DNA from: Candidatus Harrysmithiimonas galli
GTDB lineage: Bacteria; Bacillota; Bacilli; CAJFEE01
DNA: 56,817 nt
Reading direction: 5' to 3'
Assembly (NCBI GenBank): GCA_904373265.1
Contig: CAJFEE010000028.1
Span: 1 to 56,817, forward strand
Program-made: the position numbers and the translations under genes
The notes under the pieces: generated by a model
What the model was told of the DNA's origin: nothing
The model's input: only the letters and a program-made list of their open reading frames with translations
Database searches by the model: none
Shown here: piece by piece, positions 27,298 to 36,249 of the stretch
Layout of the letters: every line of letters starts with the position of its first letter
How positions within the stretch are numbered: the first letter of the stretch is position 1

Positions 27298-28629
27298 TCA
27301 ATCATTTTCTTCAGATGAATCAAGCGCTTCAGCTTTTTCTTTTTTCTTGACAAGAATAGAACCGACATAACGACGATCCACTTCTTTTAAGATAAACACA
27401 TAATCTTCAATTTCAAAACTTGTATTGACTTCCAACGGGATTTGATGACTCAAAATCCAACCATTTATCGTATCCACTTCTTCAAAATCAATAGAAGTAT
27501 TCAATGCTTTGTTAATATCCTCAATTGACGCTTTTCCACTTAAAATAATTTCTGTATCAGAAATGTAACGAATATCATCAATTTCGTCTTCGTCAAATTC
27601 ATCACGAATCTCACCAACAATTTCCTCAACAATATCTTCAATGGTTAACAATCCAGATGTTCCACCGTAGTTATCTGTTACAATTGCCATTTGTACACGT
27701 TTTAAACGAAGCTGTTGCAAAACAATTTTAATTGGCGTACTTTCATGCTCAAAAACAATCGGACGGATATACTTACTTAACGATAAACCATCCATATTTT
27801 TATTTTTTACAAAATCAAACGCGATATCCTTTACATTAATAAAGCCAATCACATTATCAATATCTTGATCAATAACCGGATATCTTGTATATCCTTCTTC
27901 CTCCGCCAGTGCCATAACAGAAGCAATATCCTGTTTTACATCCAAAACCGTCATATCCCGACGCGGAACCATAATATCTTTTGCCACAGTTTCATCAAAT
28001 TCAAAAATATTTTTCACATAACGATGCTCAACGGAATTGATTTCTCCTTGCTTTAAGCTGTCATCTAATAAAATTTGAATTTCTTCTTCTGTATGCGCCT
28101 CCTCATGCTCACTCGCTGAGCGAATTCCAAACCAAGAAACAATTAAACGTGCTGAGCCATTTAGCAACCAAATAAACGGAAACATCAAGCGATAGAACCA
28201 AATAATTGCTGGCGCAAATAGCAATGTAATTTGTTCCGCTTTTTGAATGGCAAACGATTTTGGCGCCAATTCACCAAGCACCACATGAAGATAAGTTACA
28301 ATTGTAAATGATAAAACAAATGAAATAGCATGCGTAACTGCACTTGGCAATCCAAAATACTCAATTAACGGACGTAAAGCATGATCCACAGTTGGCTCTG
28401 CAATCCATCCCAAGCCCAATGCTGTAATCGTAATCCCCAATTGACAGGCAGATAAATATTCATCCAAATGTGTAACAACACGTTGTGCTGCCGTGGCCCC
28501 TTTTTTTCCTTCCTGTACGAGCTGTTCAATTCTTGAAGTCCGAACTTTTACAATTGCAAACTCTGTCGCAACAAAAAATCCAGTAAAAACAAGTAAAATA
28601 AAAATCATGAATAACCCAAATATGTCCAA
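27298..28629 (-). CDS. Hemolysin family protein / CorC-CNNM type membrane protein with CBS domains
   Basis: A 443-residue protein: DUF21 (CNNM) membrane domain with four helices (FFVATEFAIVKVRTSRIEQL, TALGLGWIAEPTVDHALRPL), a pair of CBS domains (PVIDQDIDNVIGFINVKDI, GTSGLLTIEDIVEEIVGEIR) and a C-terminal CorC/HlyC domain. Relatives move or sense magnesium or cobalt (YhdP, MpfA type); hemolysin is a historical label. The start is TTG 28629 with AAGGA 6 bp upstream. A stronger TTAGGAGG lies beyond a 6-bp hairpin (see findings). A bidirectional hairpin follows the gene. Confidence 0.92.
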   Translation of the reverse strand: MDIFGLFMIFILLVFTGFFVATEFAIVKVRTSRIEQLVQEGKKGATAAQRVVTHLDEYLSACQLGITITALGLGWIAEPTVDHALRPLIEYFGLPSAVTHAISFVLSFTIVTYLHVVLGELAPKSFAIQKAEQITLLFAPAIIWFYRLMFPFIWLLNGSARLIVSWFGIRSASEHEEAHTEEEIQILLDDSLKQGEINSVEHRYVKNIFEFDETVAKDIMVPRRDMTVLDVKQDIASVMALAEEEGYTRYPVIDQDIDNVIGFINVKDIAFDFVKNKNMDGLSLSKYIRPIVFEHESTPIKIVLQQLRLKRVQMAIVTDNYGGTSGLLTIEDIVEEIVGEIRDEFDEDEIDDIRYISDTEIILSGKASIEDINKALNTSIDFEEVDTINGWILSHQIPLEVNTSFEIEDYVFILKEVDRRYVGSILVKKKEKAEALDSSEEND

Positions 28630-28874
28630 ATATGGTCCTTGTCAAAACGACAAGGAGTCACCTCCTAAAAAAATAATAGACAAACTCATTATACTACAAT
28701 TAAAATATGAAAACCATGGAAAAAGCATAACATATTTGTTAACTTTAATATATTCGTTACAAACAAAATTAGACATTTGCTTACTCACCATCTATTAAAC
28801 TATGATTTAATATGGATTTGAAAACAAGGTTTTTTCTGTAATATGTATAAATAATATGTTGGGAGATGTATGAA

Positions 28875-29978
28875 ATGAATAAAATTGATCGATTAAAACA
28901 AACTCTTATCATGCACAAAGACGAAATTTTCCAAAAATGGAAATCAACCATTACAGGATCTTTTTTTTCCTTTGATGAAACAATTGACTCCTCCATGAAT
29001 CAAGCAATAGAATTTTTGTTCCATTATTTCATTACCGATCAAATTGATACAGAAGAACAAACCCATCTGCTTGAAAACATCATCCGAGAACAACATATCA
29101 TAAAGCCAGATTGCATCTCAGCACAGTATATCAATCGCATTCATGTGGAAGAAATTTTTTTTGATATCGTCCATAAATATCATCCTGAACCGCTCACTTG
29201 GGAGGAAATATGTTGGGTTCAAAATTTTTTTAAAAAATTTATGTGTGTGTTTATATCCACAGTTGAACATATAAAAGATGAGATCAGCACCAAACAAATC
29301 CAAAAACTAAAAGATGAAAAAATGCATTCCATACAGTTGCTTGAAAAAGTCAGCGCCACCTTTGTTCATGAATTTCGAAATCCCTTAACCGTTGTTTTAG
29401 GATTCTTACAGTTGTTAAAAAAAGACTATCCAGAGCTACCTTATATGAATGTAATTCATTCTGAGCTTGAGCAGCTCAACGACCGAATTACACAATTTCT
29501 TGCCATCTCAAAAAAAGAAGCTGTAGCTCCAATTTATGAAACCATTGAGCCAGCTAAATTTTGTGAAGAATTAACAGACTTTCTTTCTCGAACCATTTCT
29601 GAGCAAGGGATCCAACTGGAAACATCTTTTCAAAGCGGACAAAAACTTAGGGTAGATCCATCCAAACTTAGACAAATTTTATTAAATATTTTTTTTAATG
29701 CCGTTGAAGCACTAGCCGAACAAGAAAATCGAAAGATTCGTTTTGTCTATAAAATGGAAAATGAAAGACATATATTCCTAATTGCCAATAATGGACCCAA
29801 AATTTCAAAATTGATTATGGATAAAATTTTCCAACCATTTATGTCTACCAAAGAACTCGGAACAGGTATCGGATTGTATATTTCTCAAAAAATTATTGCA
29901 GAGCTACATGGAGAAATCAACTTTACTTCTAATGACACAGAAACCATTTTCTATATTTTTTTGCCAATACAAAATTAA
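28875..29978 (+). CDS. Sensor histidine kinase with RsbRD-like N-terminal domain
   Basis: A 367-residue soluble kinase; no membrane helix is visible. Residues 1-135 resemble the globin-like RsbRD_N sensory domain (MNKIDRLKQTLIMHKDEIFQKW). Then come a linker helix, H-box FVHEFRNPLTVVLGFLQLL (His165), N-box LRQILLNIFFNAVEAL (about 265-280), G1 LIANNGPKI and G2 ELGTGIGLYISQKI. The Asp of the usual DNG is Asn here, as in some sporulation kinases. ATG 28875 is preferred (GGGAGA 8 bp upstream) over ATG 28866. No response regulator is adjacent, so it may feed a phosphorelay such as Spo0F/Spo0A, an inference. Two ATP-grasp genes follow in the same direction, 50 bp on. Confidence 0.88.
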   Translation: MNKIDRLKQTLIMHKDEIFQKWKSTITGSFFSFDETIDSSMNQAIEFLFHYFITDQIDTEEQTHLLENIIREQHIIKPDCISAQYINRIHVEEIFFDIVHKYHPEPLTWEEICWVQNFFKKFMCVFISTVEHIKDEISTKQIQKLKDEKMHSIQLLEKVSATFVHEFRNPLTVVLGFLQLLKKDYPELPYMNVIHSELEQLNDRITQFLAISKKEAVAPIYETIEPAKFCEELTDFLSRTISEQGIQLETSFQSGQKLRVDPSKLRQILLNIFFNAVEALAEQENRKIRFVYKMENERHIFLIANNGPKISKLIMDKIFQPFMSTKELGTGIGLYISQKIIAELHGEINFTSNDTETIFYIFLPIQN

Positions 29979-30027
29979 TCTTCTCTGAAAGATTTTAACT
30001 AGATAGATTTTTAGAAAGGACAAACAC

Positions 30028-30939
30028 ATGAAAAAATACCATGCATGGATTATATACAACGGATTTCTTACACACTCAAAATTTTTAACCCTTTTTGCGC
30101 ATTTGCAGTCTGCTATGCGACAAAAAAATATTACCTGTCAACTCGTTAAGCACCATGAACTGATTTTCGTTATGCATGATGAGAAAAATGAAATTGTCAG
30201 AAAATATATCGGTCAACTACCTGACTTTATTTTGTTTTGGGATAAAGACATTTTACTTGCTCAACAACTTGAAGCATGTAATATCCCGCTGTACAATTGT
30301 GCAAAAGCAATCGAAATTTGTGATCATAAGGGGAAAATGCATCAAATACTGAGTCAAACAAAAATTCCAATGCCCAAAACCATTATTGCTCCACATGTTT
30401 TCCCCAATTGTTCCATTCTGGACTGGAATTTTCATGATTCTGTCATTGAAACTTTGAAATTACCATTGATTATTAAAGAAGCTTACGGTTCTTTCGGATT
30501 TCAAGTCCACTTGGCAAAAACGAAAAAAGAGGTCTATCGCCTTGGAATGGAACTTCAGCATAAACCACATATTTATCAGGAATATATTCGTTCTAGCCAT
30601 GGACGAGATATCCGTTTACAAGTTGTTGGAAATCAAGTGGTAGCTGCGATATATCGGGAATCCCCTACAGATTTTAGAGCCAATATAACAAATGGTGCAA
30701 TAGCCACTGCTTATACACCATCAGAAATCGAAAAACAATTGGCCATTACAGCTACACAAACAGTCGGTGCAGATTTTGCTGGTGTTGATTTGTTGTTTGG
30801 GGAAAATGACGAACCTTTACTTTGTGAAATCAATACAAACGCTCATTTTATCAACCTAATGAACGCAACCGGAATTGATGTTGCACCACTCATTTTGGAT
30901 CACATTCTTCAAGATATGGAGGCAAAAAAAACATGCTAA
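30028..30939 (+). CDS. ATP-grasp ligase, RimK-type (first of a pair)
   Basis: A 303-residue RimK-like ATP-grasp enzyme; the family joins a carboxylate, activated as acyl phosphate, to an amine or thiol. Seen: substrate domain up to about 110, CDHKGKMHQIL, nucleotide lysine in LPLIIKEAYGSFGFQVHLAK, YQEYIRSSHGRDIRLQVVGN, ESPTDFRANITNGAIA and the metal site FAGVDLLFGENDEPLLCEIN (Glu-x-Asn) near the C-terminus. All key parts are present. It overlaps the next gene by 7 bp. The product is unknown; alpha-glutamate ligase is the usual automatic name but is not shown. ATG 30028 follows AGAAAGGACAAACAC. Confidence 0.88.
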   Translation: MKKYHAWIIYNGFLTHSKFLTLFAHLQSAMRQKNITCQLVKHHELIFVMHDEKNEIVRKYIGQLPDFILFWDKDILLAQQLEACNIPLYNCAKAIEICDHKGKMHQILSQTKIPMPKTIIAPHVFPNCSILDWNFHDSVIETLKLPLIIKEAYGSFGFQVHLAKTKKEVYRLGMELQHKPHIYQEYIRSSHGRDIRLQVVGNQVVAAIYRESPTDFRANITNGAIATAYTPSEIEKQLAITATQTVGADFAGVDLLFGENDEPLLCEINTNAHFINLMNATGIDVAPLILDHILQDMEAKKTC

Positions 30940-31817
30940 ATGGATGGCTTATATATCAATCAACAGATGCAAATCAAAACCAAGCACTGATTCAAAGATT
31001 TTTTCAAAAGGCACCCAAATATCAAATACAGTTGCATCTGATTCTTTGGGAACACTTACAAATTGGGATTCATTCAAACCAAAATATACTTATTTATCAA
31101 AATAATCCGGTTCATCCACCTCATTTCATTATTATGCGAACCATCGATCATATTTTATCTAGTTTTTTTCAACAAATCGGAGTTTTATTATTGAATCCCT
31201 ATGAGATTTCTACATTGGCCAATCACAAATTTAAAACTTACTTGGCAATGAAAAAATTGGAGATTCCAATTTTGCCAACCTTTTACTATACCAAAGAAAA
31301 ACTACAAAATACCCAAAACTTTCCACTCCCTTTCCCGTTTGTATGTAAATCATGTACCGGACGTAGTGGAAATGAAGTATTTTTAATACAAAGCCAAAAA
31401 GATTTACAAAACAGACTACAAAACATCTCTCAGCCTTCTGAATGGATTCTTCAGCCACTTGCACCCGTTATTGGTCGGGATCTACGAGTTTTTGTTGTTG
31501 GAAAATCAATTATCGGAGCCATCTTACGAATAAATGAAACAGATTTTCGTGCCAATTATTCACTGAGTCAAACAGCAAAATGGTATGTTCTAAGCGAAAA
31601 AGAAAAAACATTGGTCAATCGAATCGTTCAAGCGTATGAGTTTGGATTTGTTGGTATTGATTTTTTATTTGACGCTGATGGAAATTTTATTTTTAATGAA
31701 ATTGAAGACGTAGTTGGAAGCCGAACATTAAGTATTTATTCTAATATTGATGCAGTTGATTTATATTTAAAATATATTGATGAAACGTTAAAAACACAAA
31801 AAACGACTCTCCACTAA
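30933..31817 (+). CDS. ATP-grasp ligase (second of a pair)
   Basis: A 294-residue paralogue, distantly similar to the first. Parts seen: NHKFKTYLAMKKLEIPILPT, FPFVCKSCTGRSGNEVFLI with the ATP-binding lysine, GRDLRVFVVGKSIIGAILRI, NETDFRANYSLSQTAKWYVL, and FVGIDFLFDADGNFIFNEIE followed by DVVGSRTL. The metal-site Glu-x-Asn of RimK is Glu-x-Glu here. The 7-bp overlap with the upstream gene implies coupled translation and perhaps a shared complex or sequential steps. A terminator follows at 31830. No precursor peptide or modified substrate is seen nearby. Confidence 0.85.
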   Translation: MLNGWLIYQSTDANQNQALIQRFFQKAPKYQIQLHLILWEHLQIGIHSNQNILIYQNNPVHPPHFIIMRTIDHILSSFFQQIGVLLLNPYEISTLANHKFKTYLAMKKLEIPILPTFYYTKEKLQNTQNFPLPFPFVCKSCTGRSGNEVFLIQSQKDLQNRLQNISQPSEWILQPLAPVIGRDLRVFVVGKSIIGAILRINETDFRANYSLSQTAKWYVLSEKEKTLVNRIVQAYEFGFVGIDFLFDADGNFIFNEIEDVVGSRTLSIYSNIDAVDLYLKYIDETLKTQKTTLH

Positions 31818-31829
31818 AAATCACAAGAA

Positions 31830-31874
31830 GTGGAACAAAAGCAAAAATGCTTTCTTGACATTTTGTTCACTTTT
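31830..31874 (+). terminator. Terminator of the kinase / ATP-grasp cluster
   Basis: GTGGAACAAAA (31830-31840) pairs with TTTTGTTCAC (31861-31870) with one bulged G, followed by TTTTC. Confidence 0.65.
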
Positions 31875-32124
31875 CTGCAAACAAACTGCAAGTATGCCAA
31901 GAACCTAGTCTTGCTTATCCCTTTTCTTCTATAGGGAGCTTATTGGTACAAGAAAGCTTCAAAAAAATTTATCTTTAACTTGGATTTCCTCATAAAATAC
32001 TTATATCTCAGTTCTTTAACTTGATATATAAATGATTTTATTTTTTAATGGCTTTTTCATCAAAAAATAAAAAGTATGGATAGTAAATAAAAATGATTTG
32101 TGTATACTATCAAATATAATCAAA
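31875..32124. other. Convergent spacer
   Basis: AT-rich spacer between the convergent ATP-grasp and aspartate kinase genes; nothing beyond the two terminators. Confidence 0.45.
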
Positions 32125-32177
32125 CCGAAAAACCGGAGAGAAAAAAGCAATAAAGTTAATTTTTTCACTCCGGTTTT
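32125..32177 (-). terminator. Terminator of aspartate kinase gene
   Basis: AAACCGGAG (32130-32138) pairs with CTCCGGTTT (32168-32176) around an AT-rich loop. The flanking A- and T-rich sequence allows termination in either direction. Confidence 0.7.
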
Positions 32178-32186
32178 TGTATTAAT

Positions 32187-33551
32187 TTATTTTACAGATA
32201 CTTTATTATAAAATTCATCATACAACGCTTGAACAGCTTTTTTCTCGTCCTCGCTGTTAATACAAAACATAATACTGACCTCAGAAGAACCTTGATTGAT
32301 CATTTCAATATTAATACGTGCTTTAGCCAATGCTTCAGATGCACGTGCAGTTGTACCGACATTATGCCGCATTCCCTCTCCAACAATCATAATCAAAGTT
32401 AAATCTTTAGAGATCACAATATCATCTGGCTGAAGTACTTCCTGTAATCGTTCAATAATTTTTTCTTCCATTTCTGGTGACATCTGATTTTGACGAAAAA
32501 TTACAGTAATATCATCAATTCCACTTGGTGTATGCTCATAAGAAATACCAAAATCCTCTAAAACACCAAGCAATTTACGTCCGAATCCAATTTCCCGATT
32601 TAATAAATATTTGCTAACATAAATGCTGCAAAATCCAGAATCACTTGCAATTCCGCGAACCGGACCATTCTTTACTTCTCTTTCTTTTACAATTTTTGTT
32701 CCTGGATGCTCTGGATTATTCGTATTCTTCACGTTTACTGGAATCCCAGCCTGAAATGCCGGAATCAACGCTTCATCATGCACGACCGTAAATCCAGCAT
32801 ATGACAATTCACGCATTTCACGATACGTAATTTCAGGTACTTGTTCTGGATTGGGAACAATGGAAGGATTTACCGCATATACACCATCCACATCAGTAAA
32901 ATTTTCATATAAATCCGCTTGAACACCATTTGCTAACACTGACCCTGTAATATCAGATCCACTTCGAGAGTACGTAACAACATATCCATCTTTAGAATAA
33001 CCAAAAAATCCTGGAAAAACAACAACTCCATCCATCTCTCTTAAACGATATAGATTTGAATAGCTTTCTTTTAAAGTCTGTGCATTACCTGGTTCATCAG
33101 AAACAAGCAATCCAGCATCCTTTGGATTGACATACTGTGCCTGCAAACCTTCTTTTTGAAAATATGCAGAAACGAGCTTGGCACAATTATCCTCCCCCGC
33201 TGCCATCACACCATCCATATAACGTAATGCATTTGTACGATTTTGTTGTAACATCTTAAAAATATGTGCTTGAATCACATGAATAATTTCATCACCTAAT
33301 TCAAGTTCTTTAGCAATTTCAGCATAGCGCGCAATAATTTGATCAATTGGTGCTTCCTTTTCTTTACCTGCCAAATAGGCATTTGCACTTTCAATTAACA
33401 AATCAGTAATTTTTATATCTTGTTTAAATCTTTTACCCGGTGCAGAAACAACAATAAATTTTCTTTCCGAGTCACTTGAAACAATTCGAAATACTTTTCT
33501 CATTTGTTCACCAGATGCCAATGATGAACCACCAAATTTTACAACTTTCAT
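32187..33551 (-). CDS. lysC: Aspartate kinase
   Basis: Phosphorylates aspartate, the first step to lysine, threonine, methionine and diaminopimelate. The 454-residue protein has the kinase domain (MKVVKFGGSSLASGEQM, FIVVSAPGKR, VTYSRSGSDITGSVLANG, NFTDVDGVYAVNPSIV) and two C-terminal ACT domains (ITVIFRQNQM, LIMIVGEGMRHNVGTTARA, INIEMINQGSSEVSIMFCIN). The length equals that of B. subtilis YclM (aspartokinase III). It is a single gene with its own terminator. I found no lysine riboswitch in the 800 bp upstream, so feedback via the ACT domains is the only control visible. ATG 33551 follows GGGGTAGGAAA. Confidence 0.95.
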   Translation of the reverse strand: MKVVKFGGSSLASGEQMRKVFRIVSSDSERKFIVVSAPGKRFKQDIKITDLLIESANAYLAGKEKEAPIDQIIARYAEIAKELELGDEIIHVIQAHIFKMLQQNRTNALRYMDGVMAAGEDNCAKLVSAYFQKEGLQAQYVNPKDAGLLVSDEPGNAQTLKESYSNLYRLREMDGVVVFPGFFGYSKDGYVVTYSRSGSDITGSVLANGVQADLYENFTDVDGVYAVNPSIVPNPEQVPEITYREMRELSYAGFTVVHDEALIPAFQAGIPVNVKNTNNPEHPGTKIVKEREVKNGPVRGIASDSGFCSIYVSKYLLNREIGFGRKLLGVLEDFGISYEHTPSGIDDITVIFRQNQMSPEMEEKIIERLQEVLQPDDIVISKDLTLIMIVGEGMRHNVGTTARASEALAKARINIEMINQGSSEVSIMFCINSEDEKKAVQALYDEFYNKVSVK

Positions 33552-34113
33552 TTTCCTACCCCATCATGTTTGAAATTTCAATATGTCATGAAATCGGTCA
33601 AAAATTATAAATCAATCTGTAAAGTAATAAATATACAAGTGACAAAATACCGATTCACACATAAACCTACAATTAAGATATAGATCTTATTATCTAATTT
33701 TTCGTATAAAAATTCAAGTGATTTTTATCAATAAATACTTGATTTCATAAACTTTTATCATATCAATGTGTTCCAAGCCATCAAATTTCCATGACTCCCT
33801 CTCAACGCTCATCCGAAAGTGACTGAATTTCATTAATTTTAATCACCCAATAGCATAGAAAGGGTCTTTATCTATAAATATTATTTTTCTAAATACTATA
33901 GTATAATGATTTTAATTTTTTAAAATAAAAGTTTTATAGAACACTGTTAAAAGCGAATTGAAATAAAATATAGATTATGTAAAACCGTTACACTTCATTG
34001 ATTGATTGTTTGATACGCTAAAATGGCAACTTCTCTAACAACGAGCCTATCCATATTTACGAAAAAACATATGAACAGGAGCCTTTATTTTTTACTTTAT
34101 TTCAAGCTACTCC
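33552..34113. other. Intergenic region upstream of aspartate kinase
   Basis: No gene or riboswitch recognised. A weak -10 (TATAAT read on the minus strand, near plus 33605) is the only promoter-like sequence seen before lysC. Confidence 0.4.
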
Positions 34114-34158
34114 AAAAAAAATAGGTACTTTGCTCACCAATCTGAACAAAATACCTAT
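34114..34158 (-). terminator. Terminator of the acd-etfBA operon
   Basis: Minus strand: AATAGGTATTTTG (plus 34147-34159) pairs with CAAAGTACCTATT (plus 34120-34132, one mismatch), followed by eight T (plus 34114-34121). It lies about 195 bp past etfA; nothing convincing is encoded between. Confidence 0.85.
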
Positions 34159-34354
34159 TGATCTATCATTAGTCTGAATCTTTCACTTTTCCTCTCAACT
34201 ACATCAAATAAAAATTTTATCTTCTTTCTATAAAAATATGCTCCCGCATTATAGACAACTGCATAGATTAAATATCTCAGTTGCCTAAGTAATAGGAAGC
34301 CTACTTACTCAATTCATTTATTTTTCAATGCTTGGTACTTTTATTTGTATGGTC

Positions 34355-35377
34355 TCACTTTAAGGCTGAGTTTGCATGCTCTGTTTTTGAAAGCTCCTCC
34401 AAAAATGCTGGTAAAATTTTATGCAGATCACCAACCAATCCGATATCAGCTACGTCAAAAATACTAGCGGTTTCATCCTTATTAATAGCAACAATTAATT
34501 CAGACTCCTCCATACCAGCTACATGCTGAATCGCACCTGAAATGCCACAAGCAATATATAGCTTTGGACGAACCGTCTTTCCGGTTTGACCAACCTGACG
34601 ATCCTTCTCAATCCAGTTTTCATCGGTACAAGCTCTAGATGCACTTACCATTCCACCCAGTTTACTTGCAACCTGCTCTAACAAGGCAAATCCCTCTTTT
34701 CCTCCAACACCACGACCGCCAGAAACTAAGATTGGTGCCTCCTGAATATCAGCAGACGTGGATTTTGTTTTTACAACCTCCAAAATTTCAACATTATCAC
34801 AACTTGCTGGAATATCAATTTCTTTTTGAATCAACTCAAATGGACGGCTTTCATCATAAGGTCTCATTTCCATCACACCTGGGCGTACTGTCGCCATTTG
34901 TGGACGGTGCTTTGGACAAATAATGGTCGCCATTACATTGCCGCCAAATGCTGGACGTGTTGCCAACAAATGATTGGTTTCTTCTTCAATCTCCAATACA
35001 GTACAATCTGCTGTCAATCCAGTTTGCACCCTTGAAGAAACACGGGGTGCCAAATCTCTTCCCAATGCAGTTGCACCAAATAAAAAAATTTCTGGTTTAT
35101 ATTCTTTAATCAATTCAGCCAAAACATGCGTATACGGTTCAGTTTTATAGATTTCTAGCATAGGATGTGCAACTCCGACTACTACATCGGCTCCATATGC
35201 TCCCAATTTCTTATATTCAGACTCAATGTTCTTTCCTAAAAGCACCGCTGTTACTTTTGTACCGATTTGCTGTGCTAGATCAGATGCTTTTCCAATCAAC
35301 TCCAAACCAACATTGCTGACCACATTGTCAACCTGCTCCACAAAAACAAATACACCTTTGTAATCCTCGATATTCAT
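34355..35377 (-). CDS. etfA: Electron transfer flavoprotein subunit alpha
   Basis: With EtfB it carries electrons to or from acyl-CoA dehydrogenases. The 340-residue protein has an N-terminal domain (GVFVFVEQVDNVVSNVGLEL, FGATALGRDLAPRVSSRVQT) and the C-terminal FAD domain (VSGGRGVGGKEGFALLEQVA, VGQTGKTVRPKLYIACGISG, AIQHVAGMEESELIVAINKD, then FDVADIGLVGDLHKILPAF). In anaerobes such EtfAB can bifurcate electrons between crotonyl-CoA and ferredoxin; whether this pair does so cannot be told by eye. It is last in acd-etfB-etfA. Confidence 0.95.
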   Translation of the reverse strand: MNIEDYKGVFVFVEQVDNVVSNVGLELIGKASDLAQQIGTKVTAVLLGKNIESEYKKLGAYGADVVVGVAHPMLEIYKTEPYTHVLAELIKEYKPEIFLFGATALGRDLAPRVSSRVQTGLTADCTVLEIEEETNHLLATRPAFGGNVMATIICPKHRPQMATVRPGVMEMRPYDESRPFELIQKEIDIPASCDNVEILEVVKTKSTSADIQEAPILVSGGRGVGGKEGFALLEQVASKLGGMVSASRACTDENWIEKDRQVGQTGKTVRPKLYIACGISGAIQHVAGMEESELIVAINKDETASIFDVADIGLVGDLHKILPAFLEELSKTEHANSALK

Positions 35378-35451
35378 ATGAACCTCCCTCTATAGAAACC
35401 AACAATCTTTAAAAATTTATTTTAAACCTTCAGTCTTCTTATATGATAAAT

Positions 35452-36234
35452 TTATAAAATATGCTTTTCTTTTAATTTTTCAACCAAATAGCTTGCTGCT
35501 TCTTCCGGATCCAATGTTAAAACTGTTCCAGCAGGCTTCAACTGCTTAGCAAAGGATTTATAAACTTTAGTTGGTGAACCTTTTAAGCCAATTTGTGTAC
35601 GATCCACATCCAAATCTTCTAAAGTCCAAACTGTAATTTCCTTCTCTCGATACGCATCAAAAACGCCTCCTGGTGTCATATAACGCGGTTCATTCAATTC
35701 ACTCAATGCTGTGATCAAACAAGGAAAATGCACCTTAATCATATGATAGCGATCTTCATATTGACGTTTTACTATCAAATGTCCGTCTTTTACTTGAATC
35801 CCTTCAACATAGCTCACGCTTGGAAGCTTTAAATGCTCAGCAATTTGTGGTCCGACTTGCGCAGTATCCCCATCAATCGCCTGTCTTCCAGTAATAATCA
35901 AATCATAATTCAGCTTTCGAATAGCAGCTGCCAGCGTAAAAGAAGTAGCCCATGTATCCGCACCACCAAACTTCCGATCTGTTACCAAAATCGCTTCATC
36001 TACACCCATTGCCAAAGCCTCCCGCAATGCCTTTTCAGCTTGGGGCGGTCCCATTGTGATGGCGCAAACTTTTGCACCTGTTTTTTCTTTTATACGCAAT
36101 GCTGCCTCTAAGCCTGCCTTATCATCTGGATTGATAATGCTCGGAATGCCTTCTCGAATTAATGTCCCAGTTACCGGATCTAATTTTACTTCACTTGTAT
36201 TTGGAACCTGCTTAATACATACAACAATTTTCAT
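35452..36234 (-). CDS. etfB: Electron transfer flavoprotein subunit beta
   Basis: The 260-residue partner of EtfA. Motifs are KIVVCIKQVPNTSEVKLDPV, NPDDKAGLEAALRIKE, VCAITMGPPQAEKALREALA, DEAILVTDRKFGGADTWATS, and the loop ALSELNEPRYMTPGGV. It sits between acd and etfA with short gaps (15 and 74 bp), one operon. In bifurcating types EtfB carries the second FAD or AMP; residues deciding this need an alignment. Confidence 0.95.
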   Translation of the reverse strand: MKIVVCIKQVPNTSEVKLDPVTGTLIREGIPSIINPDDKAGLEAALRIKEKTGAKVCAITMGPPQAEKALREALAMGVDEAILVTDRKFGGADTWATSFTLAAAIRKLNYDLIITGRQAIDGDTAQVGPQIAEHLKLPSVSYVEGIQVKDGHLIVKRQYEDRYHMIKVHFPCLITALSELNEPRYMTPGGVFDAYREKEITVWTLEDLDVDRTQIGLKGSPTKVYKSFAKQLKPAGTVLTLDPEEAASYLVEKLKEKHIL

Positions 36235-36249
36235 CCGTTTTTGCCCCCC

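Noticed and set aside
33552-33800. Lysine riboswitch before aspartate kinase
   Set aside because: Searched for because lysC often has one. The conserved L-box core was not found and the leader is plain AT-rich sequence.
34199-34302. Minus-strand open stretch after etfA reading QLRYLIYAVVYNAGAYFYRK
   Set aside because: It caught the eye as a possible transposase tail, but it is only about 34 codons without a start and no insertion-sequence ends were seen.
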